From Streptomyces marispadix (GTDB lineage: Bacteria; Actinomycetota; Actinomycetes; Streptomycetales; Streptomycetaceae): a DNA stretch of 64,000 bases. Numbering within the stretch: the stretch's first letter is position 1; each line of letters opens with the position of its first letter. This document shows positions 17,652-27,010 of the stretch, one piece after another. Where the stretch lies: positions 6,613,321 through 6,677,320 of the forward strand of contig NZ_JAKWJU010000002.1 of NCBI RefSeq assembly GCF_022524345.1, written 5' to 3'. The position numbers were made by a program, and so were the translations under genes. The notes under the pieces are model-generated. The model was given only the letters and a program-made list of their open reading frames with translations. It had not been told where the DNA came from and made no database searches.

Positions 17652-18434
17652 ATGGCAGAACGCGGTTGCTTCACGCAGCACGGCTACGGTGTCCGCTTCG
17701 AGTGGGGACCGCAGGGTGCACGCCAACTCGCCCCGGAAACGGCCTGCTTGGTGGTCGTCGACGTGCTGTCGTTCACGACCTCGGTCACGGTCGCAGTGGA
17801 GCGCGGCATCCGTATCGTTCCCTGCCGCTGGGGCGACGAGCGTGCCGCGGCACTGGCGGCGGAGTTCGCGGCCCGCCTCGCGGTGGGACGCCGCGAAGTC
17901 ACCGCCGAGGCACCCTGGTCGCTCTCGCCCGCGGCCCTGCGGCGTGCGCCGTTCGTGCCACGGTTGGTGCTTCCGTCGCCCAACGGGGCCACCGTCGCCG
18001 TCGCCGCCGCGGAGTCCGGAGCCGTCGTGGCCGCCGCGTCCCTGCGTAACGCCCACGCGGTGGGGGAGTGGCTGGCCGCGAAGAGGTACGGAACGAGCGA
18101 GCGGCCCGTGGGCGTCGTCGCCGCGGGGGAGCGCCGCGCCGACGGCAGCCTCCGTCCGGCCGCCGAGGACCTGCTCGGCGCGGGCGCGGTCATCGCGGCA
18201 CTGGCCGCGACGGCGGACCGCACCCTCTCGCCGGAGGCCGCCCTTGCTGCCGCCGCCTACACCGGCACCGCCGATATCGCGCAGGCCGTCAACTGCTGTG
18301 CGTCCGGCAGGGAGTTGACCGAGGACGGCTTCGCGGAGGACGTCGCCGTCGCCACCGAGCCCGTCCCCGAGCCCGACTCCGCGTCCGGCGCGGTCCCCGT
18401 ACTCACCGAAGGAGCCTTCACCGCCGCGGACTGA
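17652..18434 (+). CDS. 2-phosphosulfolactate phosphatase (ComB) family protein
   Basis: 260 aa. The N-terminal motif VVVDVLSFTTSVTVAVERG and the central PSPNGATVAVAAA and SLRNAHAV segments match the Mg2+-dependent acid phosphatase ComB. Methanogens use ComB in coenzyme M synthesis. Streptomyces do not make coenzyme M, so the substrate here is unknown. ATG 17652 stands alone with promoters probably in the AT-richer 17440-17640 stretch. No enzyme of sulfolactate metabolism is nearby. Confidence 0.8.
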   Translation: MAERGCFTQHGYGVRFEWGPQGARQLAPETACLVVVDVLSFTTSVTVAVERGIRIVPCRWGDERAAALAAEFAARLAVGRREVTAEAPWSLSPAALRRAPFVPRLVLPSPNGATVAVAAAESGAVVAAASLRNAHAVGEWLAAKRYGTSERPVGVVAAGERRADGSLRPAAEDLLGAGAVIAALAATADRTLSPEAALAAAAYTGTADIAQAVNCCASGRELTEDGFAEDVAVATEPVPEPDSASGAVPVLTEGAFTAAD

Positions 18435-18609
18435 CGGCTGGGCCGGACTACGCGCCGCTCCACGGGCGTACGCATCCCTCAGATACACGTCGGCACGAGA
18501 GCAGGCGATGGCCGGGCCCAACGGCGCCGCGCCCACGCGTACTTGACGCGCCACGCGCCCGGCAGCAGGCTCCATGCGTCGGATACGGCGGGGGAACCGG
18601 GGGTGCCGA

Positions 18610-20178
18610 GTGGCTGATACGGATGCCGGACCGGCGCGGCCCGCACAGCCCCCGCGCAAGTCCGTGCTCGCCGTCGAGACCAACGGCCTCGACGTCATCG
18701 GCGACGCCGAACGCAAGGGCCGCCCCGCGCAGCTCTTCTGGCCCTGGTTCGCCTCCAACGTCTCGGTGCTGGGCCTGAGTTACGGCTCCTTCGCCCTCGG
18801 ATTCGGCATCGGCTTCTGGCAGGCGCTCGCGGCCGGAATCGCGGGCATCGTCTTCTCGTTCCTGCTGTGCGGACTCGTCTCCGTAGCGGGAAAACGCGGA
18901 TCCGCACCCACGATGGTGCTCAGCCGCGCCGCGTTCGGAGTGCGCGGCAACAGGCTGCCCTCGGCCGTCTCCTGGGTGCTGACCGTCGGCTGGGAGACCG
19001 TGCTGGTGATCCTCGCGACGCTCGCCACGGCCACGGTCTTCGACCGGCTCGGCTGGGGCGGCGGCACCGCCACGAAGATCGCGGCCCTCGCCGTCGTCTC
19101 CGTACTCACCGTCCTCGCGGGCGTCGTCGGCTTCGACCTGATCATGCGGATGCAGACGGCCATCACCGTCGTGACGGCGGCGCTGACGGCCGTCTACATC
19201 GTGCTGTCCGCGGACGGCATCCACTGGAAGACGGTGCAGGCGCTGCCCGACGGATCCGCCCAGGACGTCATCGGCGCCCTGGTCTTCCTGATGACGGGCT
19301 TCGGACTCGGCTGGGTCAACGCCGCGGCGGACTACGCCCGTTACCTGCCGCGACGCACCCCGGGCACGGCGGTCGCGGGCTGGACCACGCTCGGCGCCTC
19401 CGCCGCCCCGGTCGTGCTCTTCGTCTTCGGGCTGCTGCTCGCGGGCTCCTCGAAGGACCTCAGCGAAGCGATCGCGGCCGACCCGGTGGGCGCGCTCACC
19501 GCGGCCCTTCCTGCCTGGTTCCTCGTGCCGTACGCCCTCGTCGCCGTCCTCGGCCTGGTCGGCGGCGCCGTGCTCGACATCTACTCGTCGGGGCTGGCGC
19601 TGCTGGCGGTGGGCGTACGACTGCCCCGCTACGCCGCCGCAGCCGTCGACGGAGTCCTGATGATCGCGGGAACCGTCTACATCGTCTTCTTCTCCGAGGG
19701 GTTCCTCAGCGCGTTCACGGGCTTCCTCACCACACTCGGCGTCCCCGTCGCGGCCTGGTGCGGCATCATGCTCGCCGACATCGCCCTGCGCTCCCGCCCG
19801 TACGACGACGCAGCCCTCTTCTACCGCGAGGGACGCTACGGCGACATACGCCGACTGCCCATCGCGGTCCTCATCGCCGCCACGGCGGCGGGCTGGGGCC
19901 TCGTCACCAACTCGGCCGCGCACTGGCTCTCCTGGCAGGGCTATCTGCTCGGCCCCCTCGGCCTCGGCGGCACCACGGGCAGATGGGCATCCGCCAACCT
20001 CGGGGTCCTGGCGGCTCTGATCCTCGCTTTCGCAGCGACGGCGGTACTTCAGCGCGGCCGCGTCGCGAGGCAGGAGGAGCGGCAGCGGGACGCGCCGGGG
20101 AGTAGGGCGGGGAGCGCGGCGACCGGGATGGCGCAAGGCTCGCAAGGCCCCGACTCGCCTGCGCCTCAGCGGACTTGA
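18610..20178 (+). CDS. NCS1-family permease (cytosine/purine type)
   Basis: 522 aa with about 12 membrane segments. Sodium or proton symporter for nucleobases, allantoin, hydantoins or thiamine-type substrates. The family features are the N-terminal ERKGRPAQLFWPWFASNVSVL and GWVNAAADYARYLPR in the middle. GTG 18610 follows GGGGG at 6-7 bases. Its last 13 bp overlap the 3' end of the convergent reductase gene. No catabolic partner is adjacent, so the substrate is not deducible. Confidence 0.82.
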   Translation: MADTDAGPARPAQPPRKSVLAVETNGLDVIGDAERKGRPAQLFWPWFASNVSVLGLSYGSFALGFGIGFWQALAAGIAGIVFSFLLCGLVSVAGKRGSAPTMVLSRAAFGVRGNRLPSAVSWVLTVGWETVLVILATLATATVFDRLGWGGGTATKIAALAVVSVLTVLAGVVGFDLIMRMQTAITVVTAALTAVYIVLSADGIHWKTVQALPDGSAQDVIGALVFLMTGFGLGWVNAAADYARYLPRRTPGTAVAGWTTLGASAAPVVLFVFGLLLAGSSKDLSEAIAADPVGALTAALPAWFLVPYALVAVLGLVGGAVLDIYSSGLALLAVGVRLPRYAAAAVDGVLMIAGTVYIVFFSEGFLSAFTGFLTTLGVPVAAWCGIMLADIALRSRPYDDAALFYREGRYGDIRRLPIAVLIAATAAGWGLVTNSAAHWLSWQGYLLGPLGLGGTTGRWASANLGVLAALILAFAATAVLQRGRVARQEERQRDAPGSRAGSAATGMAQGSQGPDSPAPQRT

Positions 20179-21008
20179 AGGAACTCCCGTGCTCCGCGCA
20201 GCCGTGTGCGCAGGCGGCTCTGGCTGGCGTGCGTGTCGAGGCGGACGTCCAAAGCCCCTGCAATTCCGGCGTCCGCGCGCCGCCCCGCAGGCAACCGGGT
20301 CGCGTCGAGTCCGTCGCGCCGGGCGATGAGAACGCCGAGTTCATAACGGCTGAGGGCGTCTCCACCGGCGAGGTGGAACACCCCTGTCTGGTCGGACAAC
20401 GCGAGTTCCCACAGAGCTGACGCCAGGTCCTCGACATGAACCGGGCAGCGGACGTCATCAGTGAACAGGGTGCCGTCGTGGGCACCGGAACTCAGTGCGT
20501 GGACCATCCGCTCATGCTCGGATCTCCCGACGGGTCCGGATCCACCGCGCCCGATGATCAACGACGTGCGTGCGACCACAGCCGTCGGCGCCAGAAGCCG
20601 AACTGCGGTTTCTGCGGCGGCCTTTGCCGCGCCATACGGGGTGACAGGATCGGGCAGACAGGACTCGTCGTAGTGCACCCGGGAACCAGAGAACACGGCG
20701 TCGCTGGAGACATGGACCAGGTGGCAGCCGCGCTTCGCTGCGGCCATTGCCACGTGGACCGAGCCGTCGGCGGTGACCGCCCAGTCGCTCATCCCGCTCG
20801 TCGCATTGACGACGGCGCTTGGTGCGACCGCCGTAAGCACCTCGTCGATGTGTCCCGGCGTGCGAAGGTCGAGCCGATGCCACGAGACCCCGCGGACGCG
20901 GCCGGGCCGCGAGTGGTAGGTCGCGGCCGCCTCCCATCCCGCAGCAGTCGCCTGGCGCAATAGTTCGGTCCCCAGCAGCCCGCTGCCGCCCATGATCAGC
21001 ACCTTCAT
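20166..21008 (-). CDS. RmlD-like NAD(P)-dependent sugar-nucleotide reductase (extended SDR)
   Basis: 280 aa. Rossmann start MKVLIMGGSGLLGTELL, catalytic YGAAKAAAE (Tyr-x3-Lys) and the HVSSDAVFSG motif of dTDP-4-dehydrorhamnose reductases. It is solitary: no rmlABC genes nearby, so it may act on another nucleotide sugar or on a small molecule. Converges on the NCS1 permease with a 13-bp overlap. Confidence 0.8.
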   Translation of the reverse strand: MKVLIMGGSGLLGTELLRQATAAGWEAAATYHSRPGRVRGVSWHRLDLRTPGHIDEVLTAVAPSAVVNATSGMSDWAVTADGSVHVAMAAAKRGCHLVHVSSDAVFSGSRVHYDESCLPDPVTPYGAAKAAAETAVRLLAPTAVVARTSLIIGRGGSGPVGRSEHERMVHALSSGAHDGTLFTDDVRCPVHVEDLASALWELALSDQTGVFHLAGGDALSRYELGVLIARRDGLDATRLPAGRRADAGIAGALDVRLDTHASQSRLRTRLRGAREFLQVR

Positions 21009-21090
21009 GGCGCTCGACGATAGGCGGCGTGCTGCCCTCGTCGCCGGCGCCGGGCCGTCGCACCGTGCGCCGGTGAGCAGGACGAACCGC

Positions 21091-22029
21091 CTAGCGTCCG
21101 CTGCCTTCGCTCGCGCGGCCGCCGCTCTGCACCCCGCTCGTTCCCTTCGCCCCGATGACGACCGCAGCCCCCGACTCCTCGCAGTGCGCCGTACGCGCCG
21201 ACAGCCCGCAGCGTTCCAACACCCCGGTCGCCGCGGCGACTTGGGGCTCGCTCGTCTCCGTCAGCACATGGCCGCCCGGTGCCAGCCACTGCCGGGACTG
21301 GGCCGCCACCCGGCGCAGCACGTCGAGCCCGTCCGGGCCGCCGTCCAGGGCGGTACGCGGCTCGTGGTCGCGTGCCTCCGGCGGCAGCAGGCTCATCGAA
21401 TCCGTCGGTACGTACGGCACATTGGCCAGCAGCACATCGATATGTCCTCGAAGCTCGGGCGGCAGCGCCGCGCAGAGGTCGCCCTCGTGGACCCGGCCGT
21501 GAGCGGCGGCCACGTTGCGGCGGGCGCAGCGCACCGCTGCCGGATCGATGTCGGCGGCGTGCAGTTCGACGAGGCCGTGGCTCTCGCGGTGCGCCGGACC
21601 GGCACGAGCCACGTCCGCCACGGCAGCCGCGAGCGCCGCACCCAACGCGCCCGAGCCGCAGCACAGATCGACGACGACGCTCCCGGGCCGCGTCACGTCC
21701 AGGGCCTGCCGTACGAGGAACTCGGTGCGTCTGCGCGGCACGAACACCCCCGGCTCCACGGCGATCCGCAGGCCGCAGAACTCCGCCCAGCCCAGGACGT
21801 GTTCGAGGGGAAGACCCTCCGCGCGGCGTTCGGCCATCGCGGCGAGTTCGGCTGCCGTACCGGCCGAGGAGATCATCAACTGGGCCTCCTCCTCGGCGAA
21901 TACGCAACCTGCCGCACGCAGCCGGGCGGCGAGCGCCGAGCAGGAGACCGACGAGGGGGACGGCTCGGCTGCCGACGGAGGCCGAGTAGCCGAAGACGTC
22001 GAGGAATCGGGCAGGGGAGGAATGGACAT
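21091..22029 (-). CDS. HemK-like protein N5-glutamine methyltransferase
   Basis: 312 aa. SAM-dependent class I methyltransferase with GLPLEHVLGWAEFCG (substrate region), the SAM loop VVDLCCGSGALGAAL and the catalytic motif NVPYVP replacing NPPY. The NVPYVP variant marks the putative PrmC/HemK paralogs of actinobacteria rather than the canonical release-factor enzyme. ATG 22029 has GAGAGG upstream. The first 40 residues are Ser/Pro-rich. Confidence 0.8.
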   Translation of the reverse strand: MSIPPLPDSSTSSATRPPSAAEPSPSSVSCSALAARLRAAGCVFAEEEAQLMISSAGTAAELAAMAERRAEGLPLEHVLGWAEFCGLRIAVEPGVFVPRRRTEFLVRQALDVTRPGSVVVDLCCGSGALGAALAAAVADVARAGPAHRESHGLVELHAADIDPAAVRCARRNVAAAHGRVHEGDLCAALPPELRGHIDVLLANVPYVPTDSMSLLPPEARDHEPRTALDGGPDGLDVLRRVAAQSRQWLAPGGHVLTETSEPQVAAATGVLERCGLSARTAHCEESGAAVVIGAKGTSGVQSGGRASEGSGR

Positions 22030-22201
22030 ACGGGTGTGCCTCTCGGAGTTCCGGAGTGGGCTCCCGGCTCCCGGGCGTGGCCGCGTCAGCGGGACGCGGC
22101 GTCCGCGGCGCGGAACTCGTGGCACGGGAGGGGGACGCCCTCTTCCACAGCGGTGATCGGTCCCACCTCCCAGGTCGTCGTGTGTGCTGAGCGCGGCAAC
22201 C

Positions 22202-23350
22202 CTACCGGAGCCCCGCCGGAGGCGCGGTCGCCCCCGCCTCCCAGGCGGAATCGGCCTTCTCGTCCGTGACGAAGCCGACGACGGCGGTGAACGCCTTCTC
22301 GCCGCGCTGCGTGATGTCCACCGACAGCGTGCGCTCACCGCGTAGGGGCTCCGCATCCGCCGCGGCGGGAGGACCGGGCGAGGTCTCGACCCAGCTCGGC
22401 ACGTCCAGGTCCACGTAGTGGTGGAAACCGGCGTCAAGGCGAGTCAACCGGGGGCGCAGCGGTCCGGCGGCGAGGTGGACCGCCTGGCGTGCGGCCTCCA
22501 TCAGCAGCATGCCGGGTACGTGATCGACGGGGTGGTCGAACAGCCAGGGACTCGTGGTCAGCACGCGCAATTGCCTGCGGCTCCAACTCCCGCCCACCGC
22601 CGCGTCGCTGGGAGCGCCCTGCACGCCAGCGCCCCCATGCTCGAGCGCGACGCCACCCTCGGCCTTGCCCCGGGCCTCGGCTCCGGGCGCGCCGACGCCC
22701 CCGTCGTTCCCGCCGCCGTCCTCCGCCGCCGCGAGCACCACCTCTCGTTCGCTCTCCCGTCCCACCAGCGAGGGCGCCAGCGGCGGCGGAGGTAACACCG
22801 CGGCAGTCATGGCCTCCGGCGGCGCGGGCGTGTCCGGGCCTCGCAGCCGCGCGTAGACCCGGGGGCTGTGCGCGCTGTAGACCGTGGAGACGGTGGCGAG
22901 GACGCGGTCCGCGCAGCGCACCGTCATCGTCAGGGCGATCTGGCGCAGCCGGGCGCCGTGTTCCGGGGAACGGGAGGCCGACAGCCGTAGCAACACCTCG
23001 GCGGGACTGCCGGCCACGGGTAAGAACGGCACCGAGAACGCACAGTGGTAGTGGCCCCATATGAGCTGGTGCCCGACCGGCACCCCGAAGCCCATGTGGG
23101 CGATCAGCGGCAGCACCTGCCGGGTCGTCTCGACCAGCAGCATCGGATCCTGCACGCCGTCTGCGTCCGTACGCCAGAAACCGTGGTCGCGCGGCCACTG
23201 GGCTCCCACCTCGAACTCCCCCTCGCCGCACTGCCGCCAGCCTGTCAACAACACCTCTGTGTGCGCTGCCTTGTGCACCAGCTCCCGCGGCACAGGCCAC
23301 GAGTACGCTGTGTTCTCCGGCAGATGGGGCACAGCGGGGGTGAATGCCAT
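22202..23350 (-). CDS. AfsA-family gamma-butyrolactone biosynthesis protein
   Basis: 382 aa. Catalyses condensation of dihydroxyacetone phosphate with a beta-ketoacyl chain, the key step to A-factor-type signalling lactones. Two AfsA repeats: first with VHKAAHTEVLLTGW and QWPRDHGFW, second with DHVPGMLLMEAARQA, separated by a long low-complexity Gly/Ala/Glu linker (about residues 205-270). ATG 23350 has GGAGG 7 bases upstream. It is divergent from a TetR receptor gene with an 88-bp intergenic space, the classic AfsA/receptor layout. Confidence 0.9.
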   Translation of the reverse strand: MAFTPAVPHLPENTAYSWPVPRELVHKAAHTEVLLTGWRQCGEGEFEVGAQWPRDHGFWRTDADGVQDPMLLVETTRQVLPLIAHMGFGVPVGHQLIWGHYHCAFSVPFLPVAGSPAEVLLRLSASRSPEHGARLRQIALTMTVRCADRVLATVSTVYSAHSPRVYARLRGPDTPAPPEAMTAAVLPPPPLAPSLVGRESEREVVLAAAEDGGGNDGGVGAPGAEARGKAEGGVALEHGGAGVQGAPSDAAVGGSWSRRQLRVLTTSPWLFDHPVDHVPGMLLMEAARQAVHLAAGPLRPRLTRLDAGFHHYVDLDVPSWVETSPGPPAAADAEPLRGERTLSVDITQRGEKAFTAVVGFVTDEKADSAWEAGATAPPAGLR

Positions 23351-23391
23351 GTGCGGTCCTCCGGGTGGGAGTCGGTCCGAAGAAAGTGACA

Positions 23392-23419
23392 GTGACCTGT
23401 GCCTGAAAAACGATAGAAC
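23392..23419 (+). promoter_or_regulatory. candidate promoter for the TetR receptor gene
   Basis: GTGACC (23392-23397) and TAGAAC (23414-23419) with a 16-base spacer, ending 20 bp before the start codon. It lies in the 88-bp divergent space that must also carry the afsA promoter. No clear autoregulatory palindrome was recognised here. Confidence 0.4.
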
Positions 23420-23438
23420 CTTATGGGGGCGAGGTCGG

Positions 23439-24080
23439 ATGGCTGCGGCAAGAGCGAAACCCATGCAGCAACGAGCCGTGGAGACACGACAGTTGATCCT
23501 GGAGGCGGCGGCTGAGGTTTTCGACGAGGGAGGCTACAAGGCGGCGCGGATCACGGAGATCATGCACCGGGCCGGCATCACTCAGGGAGCCCTCTACTTC
23601 CACTTCTCCTCGAAGCTCGAACTCGCCCGCACCGTCATGCTCGCCCAGCGCGACGCCGTCGTACTGCCCCCGGGCCCCGACGGTCTTCAGCGCCTCATCG
23701 ACACGACCCTCCTCCTCGCCCACGAGCTGCAGACCAACAAGCTTCTGCGCGCCGGGGTCCGGCTGGCCGTGGAGCAGGAGGAGATAGGCTTCCACGACGA
23801 CGCGCCCTACCTGGAATGGGCGGAGGTCTTCCGCGGCCAGCTCGCCGCGGCGGAGGCACGCGGCCAGCTACGCAACGGAGTCGAGGTCGAACGGCTCGCG
23901 GTGCTCCTCGTCGGCTGCTACACCGGCGTGCAGCACTTCTCCAAACTCTCCTGCCGCCGCGAGGACTTGCCCGACCGCATCGCCGACCTGTGGCAGTACA
24001 TGCTGCTGGGCATCGCCCCGCCGCAGGTGGCCGCGGAACTCGTCGTCAATCCGGAGACCCCGCTGCTGGCGGCCGGATGA
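23439..24080 (+). CDS. TetR-family gamma-butyrolactone receptor (ScbR/ArpA-like)
   Basis: 213 aa. HTH region near residues 35-60 with EIMHRAGITQGALYFHFSSK, closely matching the receptor signature (VTKGALYFHF). The C-terminal ligand domain has RAGVRLAVEQEEIG and LVGCYTGVQHFSKLSCRREDL, also as in ScbR. It would repress afsA and/or the adjacent reductase until lactone binds. ATG 23439 is chosen; the open frame upstream to 23061 overlaps afsA. The stop overlaps the next start (ATGA). Confidence 0.88.
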   Translation: MAAARAKPMQQRAVETRQLILEAAAEVFDEGGYKAARITEIMHRAGITQGALYFHFSSKLELARTVMLAQRDAVVLPPGPDGLQRLIDTTLLLAHELQTNKLLRAGVRLAVEQEEIGFHDDAPYLEWAEVFRGQLAAAEARGQLRNGVEVERLAVLLVGCYTGVQHFSKLSCRREDLPDRIADLWQYMLLGIAPPQVAAELVVNPETPLLAAG

Positions 24081-25030
24081 CCGTACCGGTGGTGCTGACG
24101 GGCGCGAGCGGCTTCATCGGCTCGGCGGTGCTGCGGCGCCTGACGCAGCACGACGTTCACATACGAGTCGTCACCCGCCGGGACCTTCCGCTGCCCGCGC
24201 AGGCCGAACAGGTCCGCGCCGACCTCTCACGCCCGTCGACCCTCGCGGGGGTCTGCTCCGGGGCGCGCGTGCTCGTGCACGCCGCCTCCCACGTCGGCTC
24301 CGACGAGCGACTGTGCACGCAGGTCAACGAGGCGGGCACCGCCGCGCTGATGCGTGAGGCGGAGCGCGCGGGCGTCGAACGCATCGTGTCGCTGTCCACC
24401 ACCGCCGTCTACGGGCGCGGACCTCACCGGGGCGCCGCCGTAGGGGAGTTGGAGCCCGACCCAGGTTCGCCCGCCAGCCGCAGCAGACTCGCGGGCGAGG
24501 CGCACGCCCTCCGCCAGGGCGCCCTCGTACTGCGGGCGGGTCTGATCACCGGAGCGGGGGACCGCTGGGTCGTGCCCGCCCTGGCCGAACTGGTATGCCG
24601 CGTACCGGGGTTGTGGCGTGGCGGCCATGCCCTGCTGTCCCTGATCGACGTGGACGACCTGGCGCGGCTGGTCGCTGCCGCCGCGCTCACCACGACGGGC
24701 CCCGGCGGCTCAGGCGAAGCGCCCCGGGGCGTCCACCACGCCGTACACCCCGAGCCCGTACGCAACCGGGACCTTCTGGACAGGCTCGCCCGGCTCGGCG
24801 TACTGCCGCCGCTCACAAGGGAGTTGACGTGGCGGGAGTGCCTGGAGCTGATGGAGGAGAACCCCGGGCGCATCGGTGAACGCCGGCTCAGGCTGCTGGC
24901 GTTCGACCACCACTACGCCACCGGCGTGTGGCAGGCATGCGGAACCGCCCCCGGCCAGGGCCCGTTGGCCGCACTCGACGGAGCGGCCCCCTGGTACCGC
25001 GCCCATCTGCTGCGCTCCGCCGCCACCTGA
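24077..25030 (+). CDS. NAD(P)-dependent reductase, BprA-like (butyrolactone pathway)
   Basis: 317 aa extended SDR. Rossmann motif LTGASGFIGSAVL and the STTAVYGRG segment; the classic Tyr-x3-Lys is not obvious (SRSRLAGEA stands near its position). In the A-factor pathway BprA reduces the butenolide phosphate made by AfsA, and a gene of this family usually lies beside afsA. ATG 24077 overlaps the receptor stop, so the two are coupled. Assignment to the lactone pathway rests on position. Confidence 0.75.
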   Translation: MTVPVVLTGASGFIGSAVLRRLTQHDVHIRVVTRRDLPLPAQAEQVRADLSRPSTLAGVCSGARVLVHAASHVGSDERLCTQVNEAGTAALMREAERAGVERIVSLSTTAVYGRGPHRGAAVGELEPDPGSPASRSRLAGEAHALRQGALVLRAGLITGAGDRWVVPALAELVCRVPGLWRGGHALLSLIDVDDLARLVAAAALTTTGPGGSGEAPRGVHHAVHPEPVRNRDLLDRLARLGVLPPLTRELTWRECLELMEENPGRIGERRLRLLAFDHHYATGVWQACGTAPGQGPLAALDGAAPWYRAHLLRSAAT

Positions 25031-25212
25031 ATCGCCTCAAGCCTGGTTCGGCGGCCTGATTCGCGGTCAAGTACGCGGCCAGAGGCCGAAGTCAGGCCCC
25101 CGGCCGGTCACACCCCGCCGCTCCGCCCGTCCCTTGTTCGCTGCTGCCCCCGCCTTACGGCAACGCGCTTGCGCATCTGTCAGCAAGCTCTGTCGTCCCT
25201 TCCGGAGCAAAA

Positions 25213-25234
25213 AAACAGAACACTTTGTATGTTT
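25213..25234. promoter_or_regulatory. ARE-like palindrome upstream of second TetR gene
   Basis: 22-bp imperfect palindrome with outer arms AAACA and TGTTT, AT-rich in an otherwise GC-rich region. It fits the layout of autoregulator-responsive elements bound by gamma-butyrolactone receptors. It is 92 bp before the gene. A second inverted repeat, GTGGGGA/TCCCCAC, lies at 25235-25260. Confidence 0.55.
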
Positions 25235-25325
25235 GTGGGGACGACAGTTCAGCTCCCCACAGCACTGCCGTTCCTGACGGTCCGTCTCCCCGCGGACCGG
25301 ATCGCATGAAGGGAAAGAAAGCCGA

Positions 25326-25997
25326 ATGAGGCAAGAGCGCGCAGAACTCACCCGGCAGGCACTGACGATGGCGGCTGCGAAATCGTTCGACCGCCTCGGC
25401 TACCAGCGCACCACCCTGTTCGAGGTCAGCCGCGGCGCAGCGATGAGCAAGGGCGCTCTGTCCTTCCACTTCGGAAGCAAGGAGGAACTGGCGGACACCG
25501 TGCGACGCGAGGCGTGCGCCCGGTCCTGCCGAGCCGCCGAACTGCTGCGGGAGAAAGAGCAGCCCGCGTTGCAGACTCTCATAGACCTCACGCATCTGGT
25601 GGCCCATCAGCTCGAACACGACCATCTGGCAAGAGCAGCCGTGAAGTTGGCGCGCGAGCTGGACACCCCGCCCGACCCGGAGGTCAACCCGTTCGCCTGC
25701 TGGCAGCAGGTGTTCACGGACGTGGCCCGCGAGGCGGAGAAGGAAGGAACGCTGCGCGGCGAGGCCACCACCGAGGCCGTCGCCGAGCTGGCCTTCTGCC
25801 TCGCCTCCGGAGCACATTCGCAACAGACCAGCCGTACGGGCGACTCGGGCGTCGACGTGCATCAACGCCTCGCCGCTCACTGGCAGTTGCTGCTGCACGG
25901 ACTCGTCACACAGCCCGCCCCGGGTCTGTGGAGCGCCGGCACCGAGACGGACTGGCTGCGGACCGTGGAACGCCAGCAGGTCACTCCCGCGGACTGA
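25326..25997 (+). CDS. TetR-family regulator, gamma-butyrolactone receptor-like
   Basis: 223 aa. HTH with VSRGAAMSKGALSFHFGSKEEL, the receptor-family pattern. It is more diverged in the ligand half (ELAFCLASGAHSQQTSRTG), suggesting a pseudo-receptor that may bind other ligands such as antibiotics. A probable ARE lies upstream, so it is likely controlled by the neighbouring receptor and/or itself. AAGGGA is the ribosome-binding site. The acidic C-terminus is unlike ScbR. Confidence 0.8.
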   Translation: MRQERAELTRQALTMAAAKSFDRLGYQRTTLFEVSRGAAMSKGALSFHFGSKEELADTVRREACARSCRAAELLREKEQPALQTLIDLTHLVAHQLEHDHLARAAVKLARELDTPPDPEVNPFACWQQVFTDVAREAEKEGTLRGEATTEAVAELAFCLASGAHSQQTSRTGDSGVDVHQRLAAHWQLLLHGLVTQPAPGLWSAGTETDWLRTVERQQVTPAD

Positions 25998-26014
25998 GCG
26001 ACGCCGTCCGCTCA

Positions 26015-26031
26015 CCGGACCTCACGTCCGG
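26015..26031. terminator. hairpin after the second TetR gene
   Basis: CCGGAC (26015-26020), loop CTCAC, GTCCGG (26026-26031), starting 17 bp after the stop. Short but perfect. Confidence 0.5.
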
Positions 26032-26044
26032 CGTACCCGGGAAT

Positions 26045-26072
26045 GCGGTCACGCGACCGGTCACGTGACCGC
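26045..26072. promoter_or_regulatory. nested palindromes of unknown role
   Basis: GCGGTCAC (26045-26052) pairs with GTGACCGC (26065-26072), and the perfect palindrome GGTCACGTGACC sits at 26059-26070. It lies in the 398-bp gap between the TetR gene and doxX. Could be an operator for doxX or part of a terminator; the rest of the gap holds nothing else I recognise. Confidence 0.4.
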
Positions 26073-26395
26073 AACCCCCTATCGCCCCACGGAAGTCACG
26101 CTCACGGTCCGCACCCGCCTCGACACCATACGTAGGCGAGGCCCCAAGCGAATACGGCGCTGCGCCGGGCCACACACGAGCCCCTGAGCCGGATGTTGAC
26201 CATGATGGACAAGTGTCTGCGCTGCGTACCGGGCACGTGATACGGATTCCACAGGCCCCGGCGCTCTGCGCGGGGGCGCCCTCGCTGCTTCCTCCGTGGC
26301 GGGGGAGTTCCGCCGAGGGTGCGCCGGTGGTAGATGTCGGCTGCCGGGCCGCCCCCGGACAACCGCGAGTGCACCGTCCGCAGAAGGAGTCCATC

Positions 26396-26866
26396 ATGGC
26401 GAACGCGAGCGGCAACCCGCCGACCTCCCACGCCGGTCCCTCGGCCGCGCGTCCATCCCGTCCCCAAGGGCCGGCCCGTATCGCGCTCGAAGTCGCCTTG
26501 TGGGCCGTGCAGTTGTACCTCGCGTACTTCATGGTCACGGTCGGCTCGCTGCCCGCCCTGACCGCGGACTCCGGTGCCAAGGGGACCTTCGAGGACATCG
26601 GCTTCGGCCTGTGGTTCATGTACCTCACCGGCGCGCTGGAACTGCTCGGCGCGATCGGCCTCATCACCCCCTGGTTCTCGGGCCTTGCCGCACTGGGCCT
26701 GATGTTCGTGATGTCGGGCGCGTGCCTCACACATCTGACCCTCTACGACGGCCGCGGCGTCGAGACCCCGGCGATGATCCTCATCCCGCTCGCCCTCGTC
26801 GTCATAGGCCGGTGGTCGACGGTGCGGAAGCTCGGCACGTGGCTCACGGGCGGGCACCGGGACTGA
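26396..26866 (+). CDS. DoxX family membrane protein
   Basis: 156 aa. After a Pro/Ser-rich tail (about 28 aa), four transmembrane helices with the DoxX-like pattern (LYLAYFMVTVGSLPAL, GALELLGAIGLI). The role is uncertain; DoxX-like proteins are linked to redox and thiosulfate metabolism. ATG 26396 has AAGGAG 6 bases upstream. Monocistronic. Confidence 0.8.
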   Translation: MANASGNPPTSHAGPSAARPSRPQGPARIALEVALWAVQLYLAYFMVTVGSLPALTADSGAKGTFEDIGFGLWFMYLTGALELLGAIGLITPWFSGLAALGLMFVMSGACLTHLTLYDGRGVETPAMILIPLALVVIGRWSTVRKLGTWLTGGHRD

Positions 26867-27010
26867 ACGGAACGCTGCCGCGGATCTCCTGGCCCAGCAG
26901 GCCCTTCACGGAGAGCCGCGCAGCCATCGCCCCCGGCGAGCGCAGAAGCAGAAACCCGGCGTTCGGCGCGGCGCGAGCCGGGCTCCTGACAGAGCCGCCG
27001 GTCCCCGGAT

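Noticed and set aside
22202..23350. afsA frameshifted in linker
   Set aside because: The frame is continuous; the linker is only low complexity.
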